A stretch of 64,000 nucleotides of DNA from JBKCUI01 sp052161605 (GTDB taxonomy: Bacteria > Planctomycetota > Planctomycetia > Pirellulales > Pirellulaceae). The position numbers were made by a program, and so were the translations under genes. The stretch is from assembly GCA_052161605.1 (NCBI GenBank), contig CP197409.1; one strand, written 5' to 3'. A model generated the notes under the pieces. The model saw only the letters and a program-made list of their open reading frames with translations. It was not told the DNA's origin and ran no database searches. Of this stretch, positions 36,577-45,842 are shown one piece after another (the first letter of the stretch is position 1; each line of letters starts with the position of its first letter).

Positions 36577-37538
36577 CTGGCCGGCCTCAAAATCTCTACA
36601 GGCATCAACCTCGCGGGTACTGCCAAATTCACCGCTGGGATGTCTGGCATTGCTGCTTGCTCTCTTGCCTCGACTGAAGATTTGAGCCTTGCTCGCTGGC
36701 CATCTGTCAATCCAATGCTCTGATCAGGATTCTCTTGAAGGAGTCTTTGCAATTTAGCTAACGTGGTCACCAGCGCATCGGGATGCTCGGAAAAATGTTT
36801 TTCTAGCAGCGAATCCAATGCGGTTCGTTGCTCCGTGGTTAGTCCGACTGCACGTTGTGCGAGCAATAGAACTCGATACTTAGCGACTGCCCATTCTCTC
36901 ACCTGAGTCCTGGCCTGATCTGCTAGCAACTTCTCGCGCTGTTCGAGAGTCAAGGTTGCCATGAGAGTCTTATACCAAACCGTCGACTCGCTTACCTTGG
37001 GTTCGTTGTGATACTCCATCACTTTTGACCACGCCTGCGTGAAGATCGTCTGTTTGACCGCAGGTTCGGTGGTAGGGGTAATCTCACTGAGCAAAGCCGT
37101 GATTCGAGACTCCCATCGTGCGATTTCGATCTCGACGGCACTCTGGACTTTTGCCATTTGCTCGTCGGTCAATTGACAAGTTTGATGGATCTGGTCGATA
37201 TTTCGCTGAATCAACTCTTTGGTGCTGCGTCGAAACGCTTGTTTAGATCCCCCCAGAGTTCCATAAAGCAACTCTTCCAACTGGTCGCGATCCAATCGAC
37301 CGTGGATGGAATCCCGACCACCTCCCATTCCCATATTGAGCCTCGCATCCACTTCCCTTTGTAGCATTCCTCTCTGCCGGACCACACGCAGCATGACTTC
37401 ATCCTGTGCATTAATTTGAACTTGAGCCTGAGACTGTTCACAAGTCCATACACTCGTAACCCCAGCAACGATTGCATATAACAAGATGGGTCGCATACGT
37501 TTTTGCCTATGCTGCGAGGCTTGATTGGTATTTCTCAT
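36573..37538 (-). CDS. Secreted helical protein of unknown function
   Basis: A 321-residue protein with a signal peptide (RPILLYAIVAGVTSVW...QAQ) and then an almost entirely helical body rich in Gln, Glu and Arg. Units of the form LTDEQMAKVQSAVE, LTLEQREKLLADQ, LTTEQRTALDSLLEKH and LTDGQRARLKSSVEA recur. These LT.EQR helices resemble those of periplasmic stress/Spy-like or Hsp-type LTxxQ proteins, suggesting chaperone-like binding; this is inference. It is coupled on both sides in the operon (four-base overlaps). Confidence 0.75.
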   Translation of the reverse strand: MRNTNQASQHRQKRMRPILLYAIVAGVTSVWTCEQSQAQVQINAQDEVMLRVVRQRGMLQREVDARLNMGMGGGRDSIHGRLDRDQLEELLYGTLGGSKQAFRRSTKELIQRNIDQIHQTCQLTDEQMAKVQSAVEIEIARWESRITALLSEITPTTEPAVKQTIFTQAWSKVMEYHNEPKVSESTVWYKTLMATLTLEQREKLLADQARTQVREWAVAKYRVLLLAQRAVGLTTEQRTALDSLLEKHFSEHPDALVTTLAKLQRLLQENPDQSIGLTDGQRARLKSSVEAREQAAMPDIPAVNLAVPARLMPVEILRPAR

Positions 37539-38410
37539 GGCCTTGGCTCCTCGTTCTCCTTCGGATCGGCTGCATCTGGCTTTTCGGATTGTAGGAGCTT
37601 GATCGACGCATCGCTCGATTTGCCACCAAGGGAGAACCGAGTCGATAAGGACAATCGAGGAAACACATCCGGCACAGGTGTATTCTTTTCGGTTGGAGAT
37701 CGCACGCTGAGCGCGTTTCTTTGAGCTGGAGTGATAATGTCCTCAAGCCACTTTTGATTCATCTCGGGGAGAAGTGTTTCATTGACGAAAGTCGCTTCTA
37801 CCGAACGGTACCAACGATCTTTCCAGCGTTCCCGGAGAACTTTCTCGACTTCATCCGTTTGACTGGCTGATAGGGACAGTTTTCGTTGCAGCCATGTGAG
37901 CATGCGAGCGATCAACGCCTCGCGACGCAACTCCTGGCGATTGTCCAACTCGGCGGTGTACAGAGCGAGTTGTTCAGCGGACAACACCTCCTTGCACCAA
38001 CCCATGACAGACCGCTCGACCAATCCATCGAAATCTATGCTGCCGTGCACGTGCTGTTGAACGCGGCGGGTGACTTCTCTAAGACTCGCTGCTTCCCAAT
38101 TGGCTTCTATTACGTCAACCAACTGTTGAGCTTGAAGCTCCGTTGGCTTGGCAACTATATCTACGACTTCTAACTCGTTTTTAATCAAGCCGCGAATCTG
38201 TTCTTGATAAGGAACCAATACTTGGGGATCGATTTGGATTGGTCGCACAGGGATAAAGGCTTGCCCGTACGATGGTAAACCTAAACTATGCCCCCAAGCT
38301 AATACGCATAAAAGGTGGACAACGATGCGAGGGCTGAGTACAGTCCGAAATCGAGGCCCATCGAGCAGACCATTATGCATTGGATGTTGTTTTACAGAGC
38401 GATTCATCAT
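37535..38410 (-). CDS. Secreted helical protein, relative of the next gene
   Basis: A 291-residue protein with an N-terminal hydrophobic segment (IVVHLLCVLAWGHSLGL) and a helical body with the same LSAEQLALY, LSASQTDEVEKVL and ITPAQRNAL units found in the downstream gene, so the two are probably ancient paralogues. It has a charged C-terminal tail (DPKENEEPRP). The start overlaps the end of the DUF4175-like gene. No enzyme motif is visible. Confidence 0.72.
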   Translation of the reverse strand: MMNRSVKQHPMHNGLLDGPRFRTVLSPRIVVHLLCVLAWGHSLGLPSYGQAFIPVRPIQIDPQVLVPYQEQIRGLIKNELEVVDIVAKPTELQAQQLVDVIEANWEAASLREVTRRVQQHVHGSIDFDGLVERSVMGWCKEVLSAEQLALYTAELDNRQELRREALIARMLTWLQRKLSLSASQTDEVEKVLRERWKDRWYRSVEATFVNETLLPEMNQKWLEDIITPAQRNALSVRSPTEKNTPVPDVFPRLSLSTRFSLGGKSSDASIKLLQSEKPDAADPKENEEPRP

Positions 38411-41400
38411 GGAGCGTTTTTGCGATCAATGCGTTGAAAGTACTCATCGAGTCCGAATCGAAACTCTTCGGGCAAGCCATTAGTTGAAACACCTGTCTCC
38501 TGCGAAACGCCGTGATCTTGGCGGCGTTCATTCTGATTGACTCCGGGACCTATCATGGCGATGGCCGCCTCGTCGGTGGTTCCTCCGCCGCCGGCTCCTG
38601 GATCGCCACCCCCTCCGCCACCCGAGCTCGGGTCGGTTCGTTTGGTTTGCAAAAGTAGCTCGATGACCTCGGTTTCCGCCGCAATCGCTGGCGAACCTGT
38701 TTCTGGTCGATTAAGTATCAGAGCCGCATCGAGCATGACGAGTCCAGCAGCTTCCATTAACTCCAACTCCTTCGAGAATTCCTCGGTGGCATCGGGGAGT
38801 GCTGCGATCTTTTCCTTGACGGCATCAATGCGTTCCTTGAGCTCGAATTGTGTCGTCGCCAGTTCTTTCACTCGTTCCCCATACTCGGTTTGTGACGCGG
38901 CCGCCTTGGCTTGCTCGGTAACCCGCGTTCGCTCTCGCAGGTTCATCTCTCCTTCCAAGATCTGCATGACCTCGAGCACAATCGACGGGGGCAGGGAGCT
39001 TTTGCTCTTACTTCCCTTGCACTCTCCCTTGGCTGCGGGATCGACGATGTCCTCGGCCCATCGATCCAATGTATCAGACCAGTACTCTGCTTCTGCGATC
39101 GCAAATCCTTGCTGGTTGGTTAATCTCCCAGACAAGGCTCCGAGTGCCGAGACGATATCCTCTTGCTTGATTTCCGCTAGCACGGTCTCAAACTTGCCCG
39201 AGGGGCGTCGTTCATGAAATCCCTGCATGTCATCGACAATCGTGGATACGAATTCGGCGGCTTTGAGCTCCCTGGCCTCAAGGTCTTTGAAATAGACTTT
39301 TTGTTCCGAAGTTAATCGAACAAAGCTGGCACCGAACGCCTCCTTAATTTCTACGGCAGCGGTGTCTGCAATTTTGAGCTGCTCTCGTGCGGCAGACTTT
39401 AAACGCTTCGTTAGCGTACTGCCTTCTAGGTTGGCCATCAGTTCGTTCAACTCGTCGGCCACTTTGTCAAACTCAGCCAACAATTCCAACTGTTTATCCA
39501 CCGCCTCTTCGATTGCATCGTCGGCAGAATCGTCTTCTTCTGAGTCGTCTGATTTCTTCTTGGCTCCTGTGCCTGCAACGGTCGTTGATGGCAGGCGCAA
39601 TGTGGACTGCTGGCTCTTGCTGTTGGATTTCTCGTTGTCATCCTTCTCGGCCAATGCCTTTGGATCGATGGGCTGCTGGGAGGATTCCTTGTCTATCACC
39701 GAGGGAGTTTTGCTCGATGGTTTACTTTCTTCGGACGATGCGTCTTGGTTCTGAGCACTATCGTCTCGGTTTTGTCCTGCCATCGGTGCAGACTCTTGTT
39801 TTGTCGATTGTGCTGAGGCCGAATTTTTGGCGAGAGATTCTTGTCGAGCTGCCTTTTTCAGGAGATCTGCAACATCAGGCATACGATTGGCCGCGATATC
39901 CTTGAGAATCTTTTGCATCTCGGCCCATTTCTCAAGATGCCCGACGCCGATTTCGCTGTTCCGAGCGGCTTGACGGAGGAGCTCTTCGCCTCGGGCTGCT
40001 AATTGATTTAGTCTGCGACCGTTCGCCTGTTCTGCGGATGCTTGCTGTTCGATAAGAGCTCTCGCTTCTTGTGTGTCTCGTTCGGATTCAGGCATGTTGC
40101 GAATCTCTTTGTTCGTTGCGAGGAGTTGCAGTTCGCGATCTCGAACCTCCAGCGATTCTCGTTGCCAACGAGTCATTTGATCCAGGATCCATACCGCATG
40201 GTCCGCCGGCGAAAGAACATACATCAAATAAGGAGATGAGTAGACCCTGCCACGATCGGGTAAATAGTCCTCAGCAAACAATCGCACCTCAACCGGTTTT
40301 GACGGAATCTTCATGGCGGTCGCTTGGAAGGTGGCCAAGGCATCGAGTGCAGATTGGCTAGGGCCTCCAGAAGCGAGCATCAATTCACCACGTTCAATCC
40401 GGTCCGATCGGCTTTCGTCTATGACACTCCACTCCAGTCCAACTTGTTTGATTCCGAAGTCGTCTAGAGCACGGACCCGAAATTCGATCTGTTCCGACTC
40501 CAACACCACTTTGGCCTTAGGCAACCCGTCGCCGAACACCGTGGGGGCTTGGTCCTCTAAGACTTCGACTTGGAGGGGATAACTCGATTTAGATTGGAGT
40601 CCATCCGCGTCGGTCCATTGCAGCTCAATTGTGGTCGTCTCTGAAAGTTCTGTAGCAGGAAAAACAAAAGAGCCCTCGCTAACCTGTAGATCCTTTGAGT
40701 TCGCTTTCGCACTGACTATCGGCTTTGTCGTTCTTGATTGAAGCTGTAGCTGGGCACCCTTTACGGTAACGAGCGCACCACCCCGAATCTCCTTTTCGAT
40801 GGGCTCTGCAATGTTGAGGTATTCGGGCAGTTGAATTGTAGCGAGAAGTTTCTCAAGTTCAGGTCGCGGGGATGGCTCGACTTTTATGCTTGGATAAGCA
40901 TCGCCTACCAAAACCGAGAGATCGGTCGGTTTGAGTTGGGGGGGAATTTCAAAGGAGTAGCTGCCAGCGGAAAGGTCGGACTGGAGAGCTCCGGACTTGC
41001 CAATTTGCAGAGACGCCGAAGCAGGTTTCCATTTTGAGTCCGAAGCTAGTCGCAAATCGAGAGAAAAAGTTTCACCGTGAGGCACCACCATCCGCTTCGG
41101 ATGATCCTCCAAGGCAGTAAAGGTGTACCGTGGGATCGAAGCCCATGGCATGACCAATCTGCCCCATGCACTCATGGCGGCGGCTGGATAAAAAACTGTG
41201 ACTGCCAAAGCTGCGACACCTAGAACCGCGACAGCGGCGCTCCAGCGCCGATGGTGCGAGAGGGGCAATGCTTCTAGCAAGTCTCTCTTGGCAGAATCGG
41301 CTGCGACTTGGTCGAGGGCCGCTTGGCAAAGGGCTGGGGAGCGATCTTGTTCCTTAGCATCGTGGGCGAGTTCCAGGGCACCGAGCAAGGAATCCCCAAC

Positions 41401-41700
41401 TCTAGGCATCCGTTTGGCCAATAATTTGGCGACCGATTCGAGCGACTTTAATTTCTGTACCCAGCGATAGTAAGCGAGAGGGATTCCGACGAGTCCAACG
41501 ATGGCGAGTAGAAAGGCCAAAGTTCGCGTGATGGTTCCTGCGTCAACAAATCGATCCACGAGGAAAATGATGGCAAAACCGACGAGCAAAGCGCACGCAG
41601 CAATGCTAACTGCCTCTGCAATTTTGGTTCTTCGAACGTTCCTGCGGTAGTTGCGAACCTGCGTGGTAAGCGTCTCAGGAACCCGAATTTTGACAGCCAT
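38407..41700 (-). CDS. DUF4175-like large membrane protein
   Basis: A 1097-residue protein. I chose the ATG at 41698-41700 because AAAAGGA lies seven bases upstream; the frame extends to 41793. Three N-terminal membrane segments (IAACALLVGFAIIFLVDRFV, TLAFLLAIVGLVGIPLAYYR and AVAVLGVAALAVTVFYPAA) precede a large extracytoplasmic part. That part begins with beta-sandwich-like stretches (residues about 200-500) and continues as long charged coiled coils, a Ser/Gln/Lys-rich linker, and a C-terminal Gly-run (GGGGGGDPGAGGGG). The layout matches DUF4175-like proteins of planctomycetes. It is the first gene of the five-gene operon and may organise its secreted partners at the membrane. Confidence 0.75.
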   Translation of the reverse strand: MAVKIRVPETLTTQVRNYRRNVRRTKIAEAVSIAACALLVGFAIIFLVDRFVDAGTITRTLAFLLAIVGLVGIPLAYYRWVQKLKSLESVAKLLAKRMPRVGDSLLGALELAHDAKEQDRSPALCQAALDQVAADSAKRDLLEALPLSHHRRWSAAVAVLGVAALAVTVFYPAAAMSAWGRLVMPWASIPRYTFTALEDHPKRMVVPHGETFSLDLRLASDSKWKPASASLQIGKSGALQSDLSAGSYSFEIPPQLKPTDLSVLVGDAYPSIKVEPSPRPELEKLLATIQLPEYLNIAEPIEKEIRGGALVTVKGAQLQLQSRTTKPIVSAKANSKDLQVSEGSFVFPATELSETTTIELQWTDADGLQSKSSYPLQVEVLEDQAPTVFGDGLPKAKVVLESEQIEFRVRALDDFGIKQVGLEWSVIDESRSDRIERGELMLASGGPSQSALDALATFQATAMKIPSKPVEVRLFAEDYLPDRGRVYSSPYLMYVLSPADHAVWILDQMTRWQRESLEVRDRELQLLATNKEIRNMPESERDTQEARALIEQQASAEQANGRRLNQLAARGEELLRQAARNSEIGVGHLEKWAEMQKILKDIAANRMPDVADLLKKAARQESLAKNSASAQSTKQESAPMAGQNRDDSAQNQDASSEESKPSSKTPSVIDKESSQQPIDPKALAEKDDNEKSNSKSQQSTLRLPSTTVAGTGAKKKSDDSEEDDSADDAIEEAVDKQLELLAEFDKVADELNELMANLEGSTLTKRLKSAAREQLKIADTAAVEIKEAFGASFVRLTSEQKVYFKDLEARELKAAEFVSTIVDDMQGFHERRPSGKFETVLAEIKQEDIVSALGALSGRLTNQQGFAIAEAEYWSDTLDRWAEDIVDPAAKGECKGSKSKSSLPPSIVLEVMQILEGEMNLRERTRVTEQAKAAASQTEYGERVKELATTQFELKERIDAVKEKIAALPDATEEFSKELELMEAAGLVMLDAALILNRPETGSPAIAAETEVIELLLQTKRTDPSSGGGGGGDPGAGGGGTTDEAAIAMIGPGVNQNERRQDHGVSQETGVSTNGLPEEFRFGLDEYFQRIDRKNAP

Positions 41701-42113
41701 GCCGTAATCCTTTTTGCCGAAATCATTTTGAAGCAATGGGTGCACCTTTTGCACGGTTTGTGCAATTCTCCCCCACGACTTATTCCTCCCCATTATAGAC
41801 GAGGAATCGTCTCATGCACCTAGCATTCCGAGGGGCTGAGCCTTGTCTCGGAGCGAGGATCCACCGTAGTTCTGGAGCACAAAACGGGGCAAAAATCGTT
41901 TGTTTTCGATGCGCGACGAGCTGTCACGCACTGCCTCAAGGGATGAGTTGACGACGAAAAACCGGGCTTTTCTGGCAATCCCACCTTAATGTTTTTATTT
42001 TTTCTCGCTATGGTCCGAGATGTGCTTGCTGTTATACGAACGCGTGGGGAGACGCATTAGTTGGGCAGTTGGGAAGGATTAAGTGGCAGGTCTCATCGGG
42101 AGAGAGTACGGCG
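41701..42113. promoter_or_regulatory. Divergent intergenic region upstream of the DUF4175 operon
   Basis: A 413-bp spacer between divergent genes, so promoters for both should be here. A T-rich run (TTTTTATTTTTTCTCG near 41993-42007) precedes the forward gene. No gene is supported within it; the upstream extension of the DUF4175 frame lacks a ribosome site. Confidence 0.4.
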
Positions 42114-42443
42114 ATGTGGATTTACGAATTACAGATCAACTCGAATTCGCCAGTGGTGTCTGCTAAAGATGTCTACGAACGAATTCGGTATTGGCCGCAA
42201 CTCGGCATCGTCAGCGTGGTGGACGACCATGTCGTAGCTGTTTTTGAAGGCGGAACTCGTTCGCTTTGCAATAATCTCGTCGAGCGGCTAAAAAAGGTTC
42301 CGGGGGTCAAGAGTGTCGAGATTTGCGAGGCAATTGAAGATCAGCAGCTCCCTGGAACCGTTCGCTGCCAAAGCTTTGGTCAGCGAATCAGTCAATCCAT
42401 TTGGAGCGGAATGACGGTTCCCACGGCGGGCAAACCGAATTAA
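42114..42443 (+). CDS. Small conserved-looking protein of unknown function
   Basis: A 109-residue protein. ATG 42114 follows GGGAGAGAG at about 8 nt; an upstream in-frame ATG at 42069 has no ribosome site. The first 75 residues (MWIYELQINSNSPVVSAKDV, ...VVDDHVVAVFEGGTRSLCNN) look like a small alpha/beta fold with a final VPGVKSVEICEA strand, reminiscent of a ferredoxin-like domain. No family is recognised. It stands alone on the forward strand, followed by a palindrome and the convergent hsp20 gene. Confidence 0.6.
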   Translation: MWIYELQINSNSPVVSAKDVYERIRYWPQLGIVSVVDDHVVAVFEGGTRSLCNNLVERLKKVPGVKSVEICEAIEDQQLPGTVRCQSFGQRISQSIWSGMTVPTAGKPN

Positions 42444-42451
42444 GTTTGCCC
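42428..42451. terminator. Hairpin at the end of the small forward gene
   Basis: GGGCAAAC (42428-42435) and GTTTGCCC (42444-42451) are a perfect eight-base inverted repeat spanning the stop codon at 42441-42443. It lies between convergent genes and may act as a terminator in either direction, though the following T content is modest. Confidence 0.45.
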
Positions 42452-42507
42452 TGGCTTTCTGGTTCAGCGATCAACGCCCCACTGCTGCTATCCCGTCGGT
42501 CTTGACC

Positions 42508-42969
42508 TTACTGAATCTCGACTTTTCGAGGTTGAATCTCTGGCTTCTTTTGGACGGTAATCTTGAGCACTCCGTCATTCAAAGCCGCTTCGATCGAGTC
42601 CGCGTTGAATTTGTCCCCGATAGCAATGCGATGCTTATAAACGCCACTCGCGATAGTGTTGTGCCACGTCTTGTGCTCACCAAGATCAGGCCGATGCTTC
42701 GCCGCCGAAATTTCGAGCGAACCGTTTTGGAACGTGACCGAGACATCCTCCTTCTTGACCCCAGGCAGCTCAACCAGGATATGCAACTGGTCGTCCTTTT
42801 CCCAAATATGGGCTGCTGCATGCAGGTATCGCTCGGAATCGGAGCCGCTTTCGGCTCCCTTGGTATCGCCTTGAGGGGCACCAAACAATTGCTCAAACAT
42901 TCCATCCAACTCGCGGCCTACGACAGCCAGCGACTCTGGTGATAAAGCACAATTCAAAAATCTTGACAT
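42508..42969 (-). CDS. Hsp20/alpha-crystallin small heat-shock protein
   Basis: A 153-residue protein with an alpha-crystallin domain from about residue 50. It shows WEKDDQLHILVELPGVKKED and SVTFQNGSLEISA, then the signature region FNADSIEAALNDGVLKITVQ (the A-x-x-x-n-G-v-L consensus), with a short C-terminal IQPRKVEIQ extension in place of a classic I-x-I. It is an ATP-independent holdase that keeps unfolding proteins soluble. No CIRCE- or ROSE-like element was recognised upstream. Confidence 0.93.
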   Translation of the reverse strand: MSRFLNCALSPESLAVVGRELDGMFEQLFGAPQGDTKGAESGSDSERYLHAAAHIWEKDDQLHILVELPGVKKEDVSVTFQNGSLEISAAKHRPDLGEHKTWHNTIASGVYKHRIAIGDKFNADSIEAALNDGVLKITVQKKPEIQPRKVEIQ

Positions 42970-43203
42970 GTTCCGAATCTCCTAAAAATTGGCTGAAGCA
43001 AACTCGACTGAGCCTGCTCACCCCTCAGCGGACCCAGCTTCAGAGTGGCAGTCTCGACAACGAAAACAAAGAAAATGCAATTGGCGTGCCAAACTAGCTC
43101 GGTAGTGTGGAGTTCCCGGTGCAAGGAAGTAGAATGGGGCCCATCCCGGTCATGAAAATCGATACCTACAGAACCTATTCCACGTTGCCCCGAGTTGCCG
43201 ATC

Positions 43204-44364
43204 ATGAGCATCGAATTCGAATGTAGCCAGTGCTCAAAAACCCTTCGCGTCGCGGACAGCACTGCTGGCAAGAAATGCAAATGCCCCTCGTGTGGAGTAA
43301 CGCTATCCATTCCAAGCATCCCCCCAGAAGAAGCCCTCGACGTCAAAATCGAAATCGCCTGCCCCCAGTGCAGCAATGTGTTGCTATTTGCTCCCGAGCT
43401 GGAGGGAACCCGCGGTCTATGCAAAGGGTGCGGGCATATCTTTACCCTAACGTACGATCCCAGTCGCCAGGAACAACCCTCCGGGACATTCCCCTTTCAA
43501 TGCCCCAACTGCGAATTCCTGTTTGAGGGAAAACCGGAGATGGAAGGCCGCAAAGGAAAGTGTACCGAATGCCAGAGCGTCTTCACCATAAAAAAGATGG
43601 CAACGAATAAACAAACGGTTGCACCTATAACGCAGCCCACCATACCTGCCAAGCCAACCGCATCTTCCAAGCCAGTTGCCAAGCCAAAGCCAAAACCAAC
43701 TAAGCCTGCAACTGCCCCGATGGCTATTCCCGCAGCAGTCCCGATCGCGAACCCGTATACGGGAGCTACGGCATCAGTGCCGCAATCAGGAGGAGCTTCT
43801 CCATGGGACGCGATAGATCTCACTCCGACTGCTAGGCCTGCTACCGCTTCTTCGTCCCAGTCATTCCCTGCTTACAACGCGAATCCGTACTCTGCAGGGA
43901 TGTACGCACCCTCGATGCCTGCCCAACGAAACAGCTATAGCTCTAGCTCGATGGACATCATGGGTATCGCTAAATGGCATCGAAAACTTTGCCACTCCAT
44001 AGTGGGGCTTCTGATGATCATTCCCATCTACGTCATGATGGTGATCGGAACTTTTATGATGGGCGCACCGAATAAAGGAGAGGCTGGCCCATTGGGCATC
44101 GTTTTTGCACTTGGGATGGTTGCTCTGGCGTTGGTTATGTTCGCGATAGGCTTGTTTTTTTTAATAAGCTACATTGTCTTGTGCACCAAAGTCTACGAAA
44201 CAGGAATGGCCGTTTTGATGATTTTAGGATACTTTATCGGCGGGATAGTGCCATTCTTGCCTTTCGTCATATTGGTAGTGGTTATTGTCAGAGGCAATTC
44301 CATTCTAAAATCCCATGGCTATCAAGTCGGGTTGCTCGGCGTGTCCCCTGACCAACTCAGGTGA
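43204..44364 (+). CDS. Multi-zinc-ribbon membrane protein
   Basis: A 386-residue protein; ATG 43204 (MSIEFECSQCSKTLRV) is preferred over an upstream TTG. Three successive CxxC...CxxC ribbons are seen in the first 130 residues: CSQCSKTLR/CKCPSCG, CPQCSNVL/CKGCGHIF and CPNCEFLF/CTECQSVF. A Pro/Lys/Ala linker (about 150-250) follows, then two or three strongly hydrophobic segments (LLMIIPIYVMMVIGTFMMGA, ALALVMFAIGLFFLISYIVL, GYFIGGIVPFLPFVILVVVI). It is probably an inner-membrane protein with a cytoplasmic zinc-binding head; the role is unknown. Related modular proteins are frequent in planctomycetes. Confidence 0.75.
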   Translation: MSIEFECSQCSKTLRVADSTAGKKCKCPSCGVTLSIPSIPPEEALDVKIEIACPQCSNVLLFAPELEGTRGLCKGCGHIFTLTYDPSRQEQPSGTFPFQCPNCEFLFEGKPEMEGRKGKCTECQSVFTIKKMATNKQTVAPITQPTIPAKPTASSKPVAKPKPKPTKPATAPMAIPAAVPIANPYTGATASVPQSGGASPWDAIDLTPTARPATASSSQSFPAYNANPYSAGMYAPSMPAQRNSYSSSSMDIMGIAKWHRKLCHSIVGLLMIIPIYVMMVIGTFMMGAPNKGEAGPLGIVFALGMVALALVMFAIGLFFLISYIVLCTKVYETGMAVLMILGYFIGGIVPFLPFVILVVVIVRGNSILKSHGYQVGLLGVSPDQLR

Positions 44365-44405
44365 GGTCGTTCGCCGTTTAAGTAGCATCCTATCCCCGTG
44401 CATCA

Positions 44406-45635
44406 ATGCCACAACCTATCGAATCTATTGCTGAAAGCGAAATCCTCCGGGATCCGGATTCGCATTGGATGCACACCGCTATCGAGCTTGCTAAGCTGGG
44501 GCATGGCCATGTAGAGCCCAATCCTATGGTCGGGTGCGTGGTCGTTAAGGATTCCCAAATTGTAAGCCAAGGCTACCATCCCTTTTATGGTGGGCCTCAT
44601 GCGGAACGAGTTGCGATTCCCGAGTCGCTAGATGTTTCAGACGCTACCGTCTATGTGACTCTCGAACCGTGCAGTCACCACGGCAAGACACCACCCTGCG
44701 CACCTTATCTTCTCGCAAAGAAACCGCGACGCGTAGTGGTCGCCATGCAAGATCCTTTTCCCGAAGTAAGTGGACGTGGCATTCGATTGCTCAAGGAGCA
44801 TGGAATCGACGTGACCGTCGGTGTTTGCGAATCGCAAGCCCGAGAGCTTAACGCTCCCTACCTGAAACGTCTTAGCACGAAACAGCCTTGGACCATTGCG
44901 AAATGGGCCATGTCGCTCGACGGCTGCATTGCGACCGCAACAGGGGACTCAAAGTGGATCACCAATGCCCAGTCTCGGCAGGTTGTCCATCAATTTCGAT
45001 CGACTCTTGATGCTATCGTAATCGGAATCGGGACCGCTCTCGCGGACGATCCGTCGCTCACTTGTCGCTTAGTCGATGACTCTGGGGTAGATGTCAAACC
45101 GGCTCGGATCGCCACACGCATCGTCATGGATCAGCACGCACGGCTGCCACTAACAAGCCAACTCGTCCGTACTGCAAAGGAGATTCCCGTCTGGGTCGTG
45201 ACCGGACCCAAGCCAAACCCACGCAACGTTCAACAACTCGAGGCCGCTGGAGTCAAAGTGCTGGTCAGCTCGCCGACTGAGGCATCGAATAATCTTGCAA
45301 CCAATGTCACGCTAGAACAAAAGAATACTTACAACCGATCTCTACAAAGCATGTTGGTGGAATGTGGACGGCTCAATTTTACTAACATCATGATCGAGGG
45401 GGGGGCTAAACTTTTAGGCCAAGCTTTCGACCAGGATTGCATTGATCAAATCGAATGCTTTATCGCACCCAAAGTGATTGGCAACGGTTTGCATCCCGTT
45501 GCGGGACAAGGAAAACAATGGATGCGAGACGTCGAGTCTTGGCACCTAATGCAATCCGTCATTCGAGACGGTGACACGCATTTGACGTTACGGAAGACAC
45601 CAATTAAAAGCGTAAGGGCGATAGACCTACGGTAG
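44406..45635 (+). CDS. ribD: Bifunctional riboflavin biosynthesis protein RibD
   Basis: A 409-residue RibD. The N-terminal deaminase domain has the zinc site GGPHAERVA and EPCSHHGKTPPC, acting on the pyrimidine formed from GTP. The C-terminal NADPH-dependent reductase domain (from about residue 160) has KWAMSLDGCIATATGDSKWI and IMIEGGAKLLGQAF. Together they perform the second and third steps of riboflavin synthesis. It lies 41 bp after the zinc-ribbon gene on the same strand. No FMN riboswitch was recognised upstream. Confidence 0.95.
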   Translation: MPQPIESIAESEILRDPDSHWMHTAIELAKLGHGHVEPNPMVGCVVVKDSQIVSQGYHPFYGGPHAERVAIPESLDVSDATVYVTLEPCSHHGKTPPCAPYLLAKKPRRVVVAMQDPFPEVSGRGIRLLKEHGIDVTVGVCESQARELNAPYLKRLSTKQPWTIAKWAMSLDGCIATATGDSKWITNAQSRQVVHQFRSTLDAIVIGIGTALADDPSLTCRLVDDSGVDVKPARIATRIVMDQHARLPLTSQLVRTAKEIPVWVVTGPKPNPRNVQQLEAAGVKVLVSSPTEASNNLATNVTLEQKNTYNRSLQSMLVECGRLNFTNIMIEGGAKLLGQAFDQDCIDQIECFIAPKVIGNGLHPVAGQGKQWMRDVESWHLMQSVIRDGDTHLTLRKTPIKSVRAIDLR

Positions 45636-45710
45636 GGCTCCAGCGTCCTCATCGCCCATCAATCCACCCAGTTAACTCACTCTCCCGGCAGCACGGTGTG
45701 GCAGCAGAGT

Positions 45711-45826
45711 GTGGCAGCACGGTGTCGTCCGCCGTGAGCGGCGGGCTCGCTTCGCATTGCCCGTCACCGTGCAGCTTGCGCTGCTACGCTAACAATACCG
45801 TACAGCTTGCGTTGTTACGCTCCTAT
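45711..45826 (-). repeat. Dispersed repeat family 2, double copy
   Basis: On the reverse strand: AGCGTAACAACGCAAGCTGT..., then AGCGTAGCAGCGCAAGCTGC, then ACGGTGACGGGCAATGCGAA and GCGAGCCC. The unit beginning AGCGTA is present twice in tandem. A related copy, on the forward strand, sits at 49745-49800 beyond tyrA. The short tandem GTGTGGCAGCA at about 45697-45716 adjoins it. Confidence 0.75.
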
Positions 45827-45842
45827 TTGATTAGCGAAACGG

